Part shown: piece by piece, positions 26,640 to 34,614 of the stretch
How the letters are laid out: the number at the start of each line of letters is the position of its first letter
Numbering within the stretch: the first letter of the stretch is position 1
Assembly (NCBI RefSeq): GCF_050589645.1
Contig: NZ_JBNGOQ010000003.1
Coordinates: 248,001 to 312,000, forward strand
DNA: 64,000 bases
Source: JBNGOQ01 sp050589645
GTDB lineage: Bacteria; Bacteroidota; Bacteroidia; Flavobacteriales; Flavobacteriaceae
Direction: 5' to 3'
The notes under the pieces: model-generated
Databases searched by the model: none
What the model saw: the letters and a program-made list of their open reading frames with translations, nothing else
What the model was told of the DNA's origin: nothing
Made by a program: the position numbers and the translations under genes

Positions 26640-27617
26640 ATGAACACTATTAAAAATGCATTGATTTTGCTGGCACTGGCCTGTTTTGCCATTTCCTGTG
26701 AGCAGGATACACCTGCACAAGACGTAAACGAAACCACAACCGGGGTCCTGGAAGGCCCTTCACCCACGGAAGTGGACAAAAGTGTCTCCCTAGCGGCCAA
26801 GTCGGCCTGTGGGGGTTACCTCAGTGGTAGTTATACCACGATCAACTCCTATCACACCTATACGCCCTACAAGACCATAGATGTCAGCTGTGCGGCCCTT
26901 GGATCTACCATAAGCGTATCCGTGGTAGCCTATGACATACCCAATAGGTTTACCATCCGGGATGCCAACGGCAATTTTGTCAAATCGAGCGGTTGGATGG
27001 GAACGGCCAACTATCCCGGACCTTGGGGCTTTTCGCTCAGTACCAACAATACCAAGACGCTCACCTTTACCAAAAGCACCCAGACCTATCAGTTGCAGGT
27101 AGAGACCCAGACCCCGCCCAATTTTTCGTATAGCCCCACCTATGACAGTTGGGGGGCCACCACCAGCTGTAGCTGTTGTACCGCCCCGGGATGTACAGAC
27201 GGATCCGGTTCCGGCACTTGCACCACCCCCAATAACTGTGGGGATTTTTACTCGGGCAACTACAACACGATCAACCGCTATTACACCTATCCGGATAGAT
27301 TACTGAATACCAGCTGTGTTACTACCGGGAGTACCATTACAGTCTCCGTTGTGGCGCTGGATATTCCCAATCGGTTTACGGTCAAGGACGCCAGTGGGAC
27401 CACAGTGGCATCCACCAGTTGGATGGGAACGGCCAATTACCCTGGACCTTGGGGCTTCTCCCTGAGTACCAACAATTCGGTTACCTTGTCGTTTGCAAAA
27501 AGCGCCTCTACAACCACCTATAAGTTGCGCGTGGAGACCCAGACCCCGCCCAATTTCTCCTATAGCCCCACTTATGATGCGTGGCAGGCCACTTTAGGCT
27601 GTACGCCCCAAAACTAG
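26640..27617 (+). CDS. Two-repeat Cys-containing lipoprotein of unknown function
   Basis: Start at ATG 26640; the upstream in-frame extension lacks sense. 325 aa with lipobox FAISC (Cys20). Two homologous blocks of about 120 residues (about 57-177 and 200-321) share CGxxxSGxYxTIN, IPNRFT, SSGWMGTANYPGPWGFSLSTNN and QTPPNFSYSPTYD. They are joined by a Cys-rich linker (Cys177, 179, 180, 185, 194, 200). Each block looks like an all-beta domain of about the size of a pre-peptidase or carbohydrate-binding module. I do not recognise the family. It is probably displayed on the cell surface. Confidence 0.82.
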   Translation: MNTIKNALILLALACFAISCEQDTPAQDVNETTTGVLEGPSPTEVDKSVSLAAKSACGGYLSGSYTTINSYHTYTPYKTIDVSCAALGSTISVSVVAYDIPNRFTIRDANGNFVKSSGWMGTANYPGPWGFSLSTNNTKTLTFTKSTQTYQLQVETQTPPNFSYSPTYDSWGATTSCSCCTAPGCTDGSGSGTCTTPNNCGDFYSGNYNTINRYYTYPDRLLNTSCVTTGSTITVSVVALDIPNRFTVKDASGTTVASTSWMGTANYPGPWGFSLSTNNSVTLSFAKSASTTTYKLRVETQTPPNFSYSPTYDAWQATLGCTPQN

Positions 27618-27635
27618 GGATATTGGTAAGAGGGA

Positions 27636-27670
27636 GCCGTTCCATAAACCTATGGAGCGGCTTTCTTATT
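27636..27670. terminator. Terminator between convergent genes
   Basis: Stem GCCGTTCCATA/TATGGAGCGGC with an AACC loop, followed on the plus strand by TTTCTTATTT. It closes the lipoprotein gene and partly overlaps the stop of the DUF1361 gene on the other strand. Confidence 0.65.
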
Positions 27671-28334
27671 TCTTGGTGTTGCCCCCTGCCGCGTGCCATC
27701 GGGCCTGGGCCACAAGGAACAGAATCCATAAAAATCCACCGAAAGCGAAAGTCATCAACCAGACCTTGGGGTCGGAAAGCGTTTGTACCATTTCACGGAG
27801 CAGTCTAAGCGGCCTCGTAAAAAGGTCCCAGGAATTAAAACGGAGGAACCTCCCCAAATAAATACCATAACCACTGAGCTGGCAAACAAAGAACATAAGA
27901 TAGTGGGCCATTTTGGTCGAGTACCGCCTTACTAGGAATCGATGCATATCCAGCATGGATAGCAAACCTAGAATAAGTCCGTTCACGGCAAAAACAAAGA
28001 CTAGGAACAAATCGTACCAGACCAAAGAGGAGCTTTCATTGTGCAAATGCACCAGGTCGGTAATGATATAGGGACTGTTGGGCAGGAAAAGCAGCCAGGC
28101 AGAGAAGGCCATATAAAAACGAATATGTGAATTTTGCCCCGCGTTCCTCCCTTGGATCCACCGTGTTATCAAGTAGGGGATTCCGGCCAAAAAGAGGTTC
28201 CATCCCAAAAAAACATAGAAGAGCGAATGGGTGAGGAGTATACGGAAAAGTAGCAGTGCCAACCCAAAACACAGGGACAGGGCCAAGGGCATTTCGGGAC
28301 GCTTCAATACATATTTTATGGTTTTCATCGACAT
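27666..28334 (-). CDS. DUF1361 membrane protein
   Basis: A 222-aa protein with about six membrane helices. The FLGWNLFLAGIPYLIT and AWLLFLPNSPYIITDLVHL segments and the later GRFLRFNSWDLF are hallmarks of DUF1361. The function is unknown. It is the last gene of the minus-strand cluster, its ATG touching the stop of the preceding 97-aa gene. Confidence 0.88.
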   Translation of the reverse strand: MSMKTIKYVLKRPEMPLALSLCFGLALLLFRILLTHSLFYVFLGWNLFLAGIPYLITRWIQGRNAGQNSHIRFYMAFSAWLLFLPNSPYIITDLVHLHNESSSLVWYDLFLVFVFAVNGLILGLLSMLDMHRFLVRRYSTKMAHYLMFFVCQLSGYGIYLGRFLRFNSWDLFTRPLRLLREMVQTLSDPKVWLMTFAFGGFLWILFLVAQARWHAAGGNTKK

Positions 28335-28628
28335 CTAATTTACAACAATGAGGAAGTACAAATAGGCTATGGGAAGGTTTAGCAAAAGCAGCAATAGGGC
28401 CAGAAGATGCTGCTGCAGGTCCCTGTAATGGACCAGGGCATGGAGCAAAGTGCTGACAAACATGATGGCATTTACGAGAAGGGCTATCCCCACATATATC
28501 ATTCCCAGCACAAGTAGGAACTCGTTGGGTAGGACCAGGTAGGCGAACAACAGGCCACTTCCCCCTACAAAACTCCACAGTGCCATATGCACGGCCACCC
28601 GGTCCATACGATGTTTAAAATATTTCAT
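28335..28628 (-). CDS. Small three-helix membrane protein
   Basis: 97 aa with three hydrophobic segments (about 14-34, 38-60, 73-95). No named family recognised. It overlaps the DUF4153-like gene by 4 nt and abuts the DUF1361 gene, so it belongs to the same transcript. Confidence 0.75.
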   Translation of the reverse strand: MKYFKHRMDRVAVHMALWSFVGGSGLLFAYLVLPNEFLLVLGMIYVGIALLVNAIMFVSTLLHALVHYRDLQQHLLALLLLLLNLPIAYLYFLIVVN

Positions 28629-30028
28629 CGGTCCGTGTTTTTGGAAAGGAACTGGTGCAAGGTGTATTCCTGCCAGCTACGGCCTGCTTCCTCCTCCTCA
28701 AAATCTAGGTACTTATTGCTGATACGCGCCCGGAGATTGGGGTTCAAACGGTGCTTCTTTTCTCGGCCGTACGTATACAACTGGGGTGCGTTGGAAGCAC
28801 CAAGGTCCAACAGATAATGGATATCCGGATCTTGGAGATGGGACAGGTTGTAGGCCGTAATGGCTTTGTCCCAGGGCACGGCGCTGGCCAATACCAGAAA
28901 GGCCCATGCGGTGGCCAAATTGGTACGCAGCAAATAAACAAACCGCTTTTTTTGGGCCACTTTCAAGTAGGTGGTGACCAGGCCTACCAGGACCAGTAGA
29001 AGATAGATAAAGACCCCGATCCGTTTATAGGTGAAGCCCAAGGCCTCAATATAGCTCCAGTTCTTGTATGCCGTAAACAGTACCAGGATACCGTTGAGAC
29101 CGATCCATAGATAGGCAAGTTTCTTTAACCGGCCATTGCCCTTAAAAAAGTTGAGCGCTCCCCTAAAGAAGTAAAGGATGATCAAAATGGCGCAAACTAT
29201 GGAGAACATCAGCGCGTACACCCCTTGGTGCACAGATCGTGAATAATCGGCGTGACTATGGATGTCGGGCTGCAGCAAATACAGCAGATCGGTAATCAGG
29301 AAGCCAATCAGCAGGAGGTTTAAGGCGCCCAATACGATACTACCCAAGGTTTGTTCGGAATCCAATTGGTACAGTTTGTCCAGATGCAGCTTTTCCTCAG
29401 GCGCGCTCAGGTCGTTTTCCTGTGCGGTGTCCATTTTCACCAGTTCCTGTGGGTCATAGGGCCTTAGGAGGTGCAAAAACAAAAGGTAGCCCAAGCAGGT
29501 GAACAAAATCCAGGGGAAGTTGATAAAGCTGAGGTCAATTTGGGATAGGAGCCACTCAAAAATGGGGTTGCCCTTTTGATAGAGTACGCCAAAAAGACAC
29601 AAGAGCGCCCCGGCAAGCACCACGCCCTTGATGCGACTTATCGCTTTGGGCGACAGTTTTTTTCTTTCGGTCTCGGGCCGTTTTTGCCTTTCCGCCAAAC
29701 GGATTATGGAAGCCGTCAACATATTGATAAAACCAACAAATACGGCAACGTAAAGTGAACTTTCCCTGGCCATGGATTTTCCTACCAAAAGCAAAAATGT
29801 CAGAAGGTGGGCAAAGATGTGGAAACCCGTGGGATGGATAAAAACCATTAGGGCCGTAAAAAGATAGGCTGCGGGGTAAATCCATGGAACTGGCCGAGCA
29901 GCCTTGAGCGTGGATAGGAGTACCACCACCAAAATGGCTATGAGGACCAGGTTCAGTCCAAAGGTCTTGCTGTAAAACAGAAGACTAAAGGCCAGTGCGG
30001 TAACCAATGATTTTAAGTGTGTATGCAT
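28625..30028 (-). CDS. DUF4153/DUF4173-family polytopic membrane protein
   Basis: 467 aa, about eleven membrane helices, and a soluble C-terminal tail after about 400. The stretch YSRSVHQGVYALMFSIV through LGFTYKRIGVFIYLLLVLVGL is characteristic of DUF4153-type proteins. A charged cytosolic loop with DTAQENDLSAPEEKLHLDKL is at about 200-220. The role is unknown, probably envelope-related. It starts 11 bp after the stop of the COQ4-like gene. Confidence 0.8.
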   Translation of the reverse strand: MHTHLKSLVTALAFSLLFYSKTFGLNLVLIAILVVVLLSTLKAARPVPWIYPAAYLFTALMVFIHPTGFHIFAHLLTFLLLVGKSMARESSLYVAVFVGFINMLTASIIRLAERQKRPETERKKLSPKAISRIKGVVLAGALLCLFGVLYQKGNPIFEWLLSQIDLSFINFPWILFTCLGYLLFLHLLRPYDPQELVKMDTAQENDLSAPEEKLHLDKLYQLDSEQTLGSIVLGALNLLLIGFLITDLLYLLQPDIHSHADYSRSVHQGVYALMFSIVCAILIILYFFRGALNFFKGNGRLKKLAYLWIGLNGILVLFTAYKNWSYIEALGFTYKRIGVFIYLLLVLVGLVTTYLKVAQKKRFVYLLRTNLATAWAFLVLASAVPWDKAITAYNLSHLQDPDIHYLLDLGASNAPQLYTYGREKKHRLNPNLRARISNKYLDFEEEEAGRSWQEYTLHQFLSKNTDR

Positions 30029-30038
30029 CGTTTGAGTT

Positions 30039-30500
30039 TTAAAGGATTAAAAATGTGGATTGAATTCGAGTTAAGGGCTGTTGCAACAACTTTGAAAAAT
30101 CGAGCTGATGAAAGGGCAGGGCCGATTTCCCCCGGACATAAGCCCTATGGAAGGACCCTAAATGATCCGGATAGAACAGACTGCCCATCAGTACCACCGT
30201 ATAGAGATAAAGGCTGCGTTTTCCATTGCCCAAAAGATAGTACTGCATCCCGATTTCCTCCGGAACCGAGGTGCCGATACCGGTAAGCACATGGAATACA
30301 TCGTGACTTTCCAATTTGGGCTGCATTTCAAAACTGTGCGCCAATAGAAAGCAAGCCAGGTGGAACCCCAGACTGGTTTGGGGGTAAGTGAGCAGCTCGG
30401 GTAGGGTAACGGTCCAGAGGCGACTCCTTTTTACAAACTTCCGATACGGTCTTTTGCTAAGCTCGTATAGACTTTCCAAAATGATAGCTCTTATTTTCAT
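30039..30500 (-). CDS. COQ4-like protein
   Basis: Started at the ATG 30500 (153 aa); the longer frame runs through the operator and the regulator gene. The diagnostic HDxxH-x11-E motif is His66-Asp67-Val-Phe-His70 with Glu82, in SHDVFHVLTGIGTSVPEEIG. In eukaryotes COQ4 acts in ubiquinone synthesis as a decarboxylase/hydroxylase; flavobacteria use menaquinone, so a different substrate is likely. A 19-bp palindrome lies 10 nt before the ATG, implying control by the adjacent winged-helix regulator. Confidence 0.82.
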   Translation of the reverse strand: MKIRAIILESLYELSKRPYRKFVKRSRLWTVTLPELLTYPQTSLGFHLACFLLAHSFEMQPKLESHDVFHVLTGIGTSVPEEIGMQYYLLGNGKRSLYLYTVVLMGSLFYPDHLGSFHRAYVRGKSALPFHQLDFSKLLQQPLTRIQSTFLIL

Positions 30501-30509
30501 AGCATAAAG

Positions 30510-30528
30510 TACTTTGAATTTCAAAGTA
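30510..30528. promoter_or_regulatory. Operator-like palindrome O2 before the COQ4-like gene
   Basis: TACTTTGAATTTCAAAGTA is a perfect 9-1-9 inverted repeat. The same half-sites with the same spacing occur at 31477-31495 before the first gene of the cluster. Each half-site resembles a -7 promoter core, so binding would block RNA polymerase. Confidence 0.7.
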
Positions 30529-30543
30529 AAAGAATAAATTTTT

Positions 30544-30834
30544 TTATTTCCCAATAAGCTTTTCAAGTGCATCAATGTGTTTTTTAAAGGCCGTTTTTCC
30601 CGAGCGTGTGGCGGCATAACGGGTATTGGGCTTACGGCCTATAAATTGCTTCTCCACGGTGATATAGTTTACTTTTTCAAGAGCCTTGGCATGACTGGCC
30701 AAATTCCCGTCTGTAACTTCCAAAAGCTCCTTTAGCATATTAAAATCGGCATAATCGTTTACCATCAGGATCGCCATAATGCCCAAGCGTATCCTGTGGT
30801 CAAATGCCTTGTTGATGTTTTCAATTATACTCAA
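30544..30834 (-). CDS. Winged-helix transcriptional regulator (HTH_34 type)
   Basis: 96 aa, one winged-helix domain: ENINKAFDHRIRLGIMAILMVND, then YADFNMLKELLEVTDGNLASHAKALEKVNYITVEKQFIGRKPNTRYAATRSGKTAF, with the recognition helix at about 43-55 and the wing at 58-78. This is the compact MarR/ArsR-like HTH_34 family, usually a dimeric repressor. It overlaps the upstream membrane gene by 4 nt. Matching palindromes flank the unit on both sides, which points to autoregulation. Confidence 0.9.
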   Translation of the reverse strand: MSIIENINKAFDHRIRLGIMAILMVNDYADFNMLKELLEVTDGNLASHAKALEKVNYITVEKQFIGRKPNTRYAATRSGKTAFKKHIDALEKLIGK

Positions 30835-31469
30835 ACCGTTTTCCTATCGTACTTAAAATGCATTACGGCTCCATATACGATGTGGAGCACACCAAAACCC
30901 AGTGCCCAAAAAAAGATTCCGTACCCTATGAATTGGGTGGCGATCAGCCCCAGGACAATATTGGCAATGCCCAGATAGCGCACATCGCCCAGCGTATACT
31001 TACTGGCATTCACACAGGCCAGACCATAGAATATGAGCGTGGCCGAAGCCACAAGGCCCACGATACCGTATTGCAATAATACCAAACAAAAAATACCCCC
31101 GGCCACCAAAGGAATAAAAAAATTAAGCACCAGTCTCTTACTAGTCATGTCCCAAATCTTTTCCCCACTGCGCTTGGCCTTCCTCATGGAGAGGACAATG
31201 CCGGTGAGCAGGGCAAGCACAATGACTCCCAAGGCAATGGACAAGAGGTCCGTTATCATACTGGGCTCCAATTTTTCATAACCCGATCGCGGAATGGCAT
31301 CGTAATAATAACTTCCAGCGTTGAGCTTTAGATATGCCAAGGCCGCTCCTACCAAGGCATAGATGCCGGCCAGAATCCCCGAAAGGCCGCTTAAAGAGAT
31401 AAAGCGGGATGATCGACTCATCATCGTCTTGATTTCCGAGATATCTTCCAAATAGTTTTTTGATTCCAT
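30831..31469 (-). CDS. Membrane protein co-encoded with the HTH_34 regulator
   Basis: 212 aa with about six hydrophobic helices and a basic, Ser-rich N-terminus. I know this arrangement (membrane protein followed by a small winged-helix regulator with ATGA overlap) as recurrent in Bacteroidota but not a function for it. It may act as a signal-sensing or sequestering partner of the regulator; that is inference. First gene of the six-gene cluster. Confidence 0.8.
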   Translation of the reverse strand: MESKNYLEDISEIKTMMSRSSRFISLSGLSGILAGIYALVGAALAYLKLNAGSYYYDAIPRSGYEKLEPSMITDLLSIALGVIVLALLTGIVLSMRKAKRSGEKIWDMTSKRLVLNFFIPLVAGGIFCLVLLQYGIVGLVASATLIFYGLACVNASKYTLGDVRYLGIANIVLGLIATQFIGYGIFFWALGFGVLHIVYGAVMHFKYDRKTV

Positions 31470-31476
31470 TTTAAAG

Positions 31477-31495
31477 TACTTTGAAAAACAAAGTA
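31477..31495. promoter_or_regulatory. Operator-like palindrome O1 before the regulator operon
   Basis: TACTTTG-AAAAA-CAAAGTA, 8 nt upstream of the membrane gene ATG. Half-sites and spacing equal O2. Confidence 0.7.
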
Positions 31496-31543
31496 AATAA
31501 AAATTCTTGAAACTACAAAATTAGAAAGGGGACAGGCCCAAAA

Positions 31544-31616
31544 AGCTCCTTCCCTTGATTAGGGGAGATGGCCCCTACCGAGCACAGCGAAGGTCTAGGG
31601 CGGAAGGGTAGAAAAA
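31544..31616. repeat. REP-like repeat A, copy 6 (isolated)
   Basis: Keeps the CTCCTTCCCTTGATTAGGGG hairpin and the CGGAAGGGTAGAAAAAA tail; the second hairpin is degraded. No nuclease gene is next to it. Confidence 0.65.
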
Positions 31617-31800
31617 ACAAAAAGCACGTTAAATTAAAATTATATTTTGTTTCCGGAATTTCCCTACAATTCACCCTGTTTATATGCCTGATTTTTTACA
31701 ACTCGAAGATTATTTGGGCCCGCTTGTCGCAATTCAAAATAACAGGCTACATCATCCCCTTAAAATGCTTATATTGTATAGCTATTTCTTTAGTCGACTT

Positions 31801-32064
31801 ATGAAATTTAACTGGATAGGTTCCAACGCCACCAAGGACGAGATCAAACGGTTCTGTATTGACCTGGAGTACGAACTTCGATCGAAGATTACTTACTTCC
31901 TAATGCTTCGGTTGGAAAACGAATGCGATGGTGATTTCTCCTGTTTTCACTTTGATGTCAATGTAGACTCCATGCAGGTGACCATTTCGGACAAGACGCC
32001 CAAGGAGTATACCAGAAAAATACAGTCCGATTTTGATTTGGAAATCAGGAGCCTTAGTTATTAG
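31801..32064 (+). CDS. Small hypothetical protein
   Basis: 87 aa from the ATG at 31801; a longer frame to 31684 has AT-rich, unlikely coding sequence. The protein begins MKFNWIGSNATKDEIKRF and contains alternating beta-strand-like segments (HFDVNVDSMQVTISDKTPKEY). No domain recognised. Codon use resembles neighbouring genes, so I consider it real. Confidence 0.55.
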   Translation: MKFNWIGSNATKDEIKRFCIDLEYELRSKITYFLMLRLENECDGDFSCFHFDVNVDSMQVTISDKTPKEYTRKIQSDFDLEIRSLSY

Positions 32065-32248
32065 TTGACTAAATTCGCCCTTGGCGTCACAGAGCATTCC
32101 CCTATAACTTACCTACGATGAAAACCCCAGTTTTATGGTTGATCCGCACTTTGGGATATTATTTCCTTAAAACTTTTCCCACAAGGTTTGTAAATTCAAA
32201 TAAAATATTGAATTTTAGAGTGCGTTAGTATTTTCAACCTATTATCTC

Positions 32249-34222
32249 ATGTATAAACGCTATTCTATTCTTGGTCTTTTGTTCTTGTCTTTTTTAGGAT
32301 ATTCACAAGATGACCCTCAGGAGTTGGTGCCACCCGAAATCTTGTTCAAGAAAAACCAGCAATTCAATTTTTCGATATCACCGAATGGTCGGTTTTTTGC
32401 TGAAATGGTACGAACCAACAATCGGGAGGACTTGGTAATTATTGACATTGATGCATACAAACTACACAATAGAATTTCCTTTGGCCTCTCCGATATCAGC
32501 GACATTTATTGGATATCCAATAATCGATTAATATATGAGTCCGTAGGAGAAATATATGCCATTGATATTGATGGTACAAACAACACAAAGCTAGTAAAAC
32601 GGTTAGCGGATGGCAAAAGAAAAAAGTCCTATATGTCATACGCGTCTTTAGCAAAGCGATTCCAGTACAATAACGTTTTGAATGTGCTACCTGAGGAAAA
32701 GAATGAAATTTTAATAGAAACCTTCGATTATCATGGTTATGCATCAATAAAACGAATAAATGTTTTCACTTCGGAAGAAAAGGAAATTGTCAGCGGAGCT
32801 TTTCATAAGATGAACAGGTGGATTGTAAATAGGGAAGGTAAGCCAGTCCTAGGGGTTAAATACGATGATGATGGCTGGGCATATTTTGTAGAGAATAAAG
32901 AGCTCGGAAAATGGACCGCACTGAGTCTAAAAATTGATGGAAGGCATTATCCTTTTCAAATCGATGCAAGTTCTTATTTGGACCAGAACCTTACCTTGGT
33001 AGGAGCAGGATATGAACCGGGTATAATCTACGTCGCCTCCAATGTGACCACGGATAAACGAGTTTTGCTGAAGTATGATTACGTCGAACAGAAAATCGTT
33101 GAAACCTTGGCCCAGGATGTTAATTGCGATATTTCGGATGCTGATGGCGTTGATTTAAAGCTGGTTTATGATAAAAGGAGCAAACTATTGGCCGGACTCA
33201 GATATGAGGGAATATTGCCGGAATATAAATGGGTGAATGATGAGTTTAGCGAGATTTATGCACAAATCAAGAAGAAGCATAACACACATTTTAATGATGT
33301 GTTGGATATAGACAATAAGAATGAAAGATTCTTGATAAAGCAATGGAGTGACATATATGCTGGCAACGTGGGGGTGTACGACACCCGCGACAGTACGTAT
33401 AAGGTAATGTTTCACTTTAATGAGGAATTAAACAAGTTTAAGCTATCAAAAACCAGAAATATTTATGCAAAAAATCGCGAGGGGTCACCACTTCAAGGAT
33501 ACCTGAACCTGCCTGCAAAATACGATGTATCAAATCCTGTGCCTTTGATTACGATTCCTCATGGAGGGCCATGGGTAAGGGACTATTGGGAACTAGATCA
33601 ATTTGCACAATTTTTTGCCTCTAGAGGTTATGCGGTACTAAGAATTAATTACAGAGGATCTGCGGGCTTTGGAAAGGAACATATTCTAGCAGGAGTAAAA
33701 GGATTCAATACTGTTATGATCGATGATATTGTGGATGCAACAAACTTTATTAAGGATTCTTATGCCATTGATGGTTCCAAAGTTTTCATTTTTGGGCACA
33801 GCTATGGGGGATATGCTACGTATATGAGTCTGATTCGCTATAAGAATGTTTTTAAAGCTGGAGTGGCGGTATCAGCACCGACCGATTTGAAAGAGTGGAT
33901 GAAAGTTCAGAAAAAGGATGACAATTCGTTTTCCTATCAATTCTGGAAAGCAGCACTGGGTGGCAGAGACATTAAATATTTAAGCGAAATATCACCTATA
34001 AACTTTGTAGATCAGATTACCACTCCTATTATGGTTTTTCATGGAAAACATGACAACATTATCCCTGTTGATCAGGCTGAGAATATGAAAAAAAAATTTC
34101 TTCAAAAAGGCAAGGATGATGTCTTCAGCATATTGCAGAATGCTGGACATGGAATATGGGACAGTAATAGCATTGGCTATATTTTGGAGGAAACCGATGA
34201 ATTTTTCAAACGAGTACCATAA
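32249..34222 (+). CDS. Secreted S9-family prolyl oligopeptidase-like peptidase
   Basis: 657 aa with a signal peptide (about 1-19, ending GYSQ). Residues about 35-400 form the expected beta-propeller, and 410-657 the alpha/beta hydrolase domain. The catalytic triad is visible as Ser518 (GHSYGG, 516-521), Asp602 (HGKHDNIIP) and His634 (GHGIW). HGGPWVRDYW near 433 is the oxyanion region. It is a periplasmic dipeptidyl or acylaminoacyl peptidase. Confidence 0.92.
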   Translation: MYKRYSILGLLFLSFLGYSQDDPQELVPPEILFKKNQQFNFSISPNGRFFAEMVRTNNREDLVIIDIDAYKLHNRISFGLSDISDIYWISNNRLIYESVGEIYAIDIDGTNNTKLVKRLADGKRKKSYMSYASLAKRFQYNNVLNVLPEEKNEILIETFDYHGYASIKRINVFTSEEKEIVSGAFHKMNRWIVNREGKPVLGVKYDDDGWAYFVENKELGKWTALSLKIDGRHYPFQIDASSYLDQNLTLVGAGYEPGIIYVASNVTTDKRVLLKYDYVEQKIVETLAQDVNCDISDADGVDLKLVYDKRSKLLAGLRYEGILPEYKWVNDEFSEIYAQIKKKHNTHFNDVLDIDNKNERFLIKQWSDIYAGNVGVYDTRDSTYKVMFHFNEELNKFKLSKTRNIYAKNREGSPLQGYLNLPAKYDVSNPVPLITIPHGGPWVRDYWELDQFAQFFASRGYAVLRINYRGSAGFGKEHILAGVKGFNTVMIDDIVDATNFIKDSYAIDGSKVFIFGHSYGGYATYMSLIRYKNVFKAGVAVSAPTDLKEWMKVQKKDDNSFSYQFWKAALGGRDIKYLSEISPINFVDQITTPIMVFHGKHDNIIPVDQAENMKKKFLQKGKDDVFSILQNAGHGIWDSNSIGYILEETDEFFKRVP

Positions 34223-34253
34223 CATAGTCCATACAATCTTAGGACATTATTGC

Positions 34254-34613
34254 ATGAACCCCGCCAAAGATTACATCCTAAAACAACCCGAACCCTTTAA
34301 AAGTATCTTGTTGCACTTGCAGCTGGTCATTGAACAAACGCTACCGGAGGTGGACCTCAAATACAAATGGCGTGTGCCCTTTTATTATATTGAGGGCAGG
34401 CCCTTGTGCTACCTTAACCACACCAAAGGGTATGTAGATCTGGGCTTTTGGAACTCGGCCCACCTGACAGTGCATTTGGATAGAATGACCGTTGACGGTA
34501 GAAAAATGATGCGCTCGCTGCGCTACCGAAACCTGGAGGAAATCGATGATGCGGTGCTGGCCGAAGTATTGCAGAACGCCTATGCCGTACGCAATAAAAA
34601 ATTTTGGAAATAG
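34254..34613 (+). CDS. DUF1801 (YdhG-like) protein
   Basis: 119 aa from the ATG at 34254. KDYILKQPEPFKSILLHLQLVIEQTLPEVDLKYKWRVPFYYIEGRPLCYLN and the later KGYVDLGFWNS are typical of DUF1801, a small fold related to iron chaperone-like YdhG proteins. The role is unknown. Its frame is open upstream into the peptidase gene, but a start there would be out of keeping with the family length. Confidence 0.82.
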   Translation: MNPAKDYILKQPEPFKSILLHLQLVIEQTLPEVDLKYKWRVPFYYIEGRPLCYLNHTKGYVDLGFWNSAHLTVHLDRMTVDGRKMMRSLRYRNLEEIDDAVLAEVLQNAYAVRNKKFWK

Positions 34614-34614
34614 C

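Larger units (their letters stand above)
31470..31800. other. Divergent regulatory region with repeat A copy 6
   Basis: About 330 bp. Contains operator O1 next to the membrane gene, an isolated repeat A copy at 31544-31616, and AT-rich DNA before the small plus-strand gene at 31801. Confidence 0.6.
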
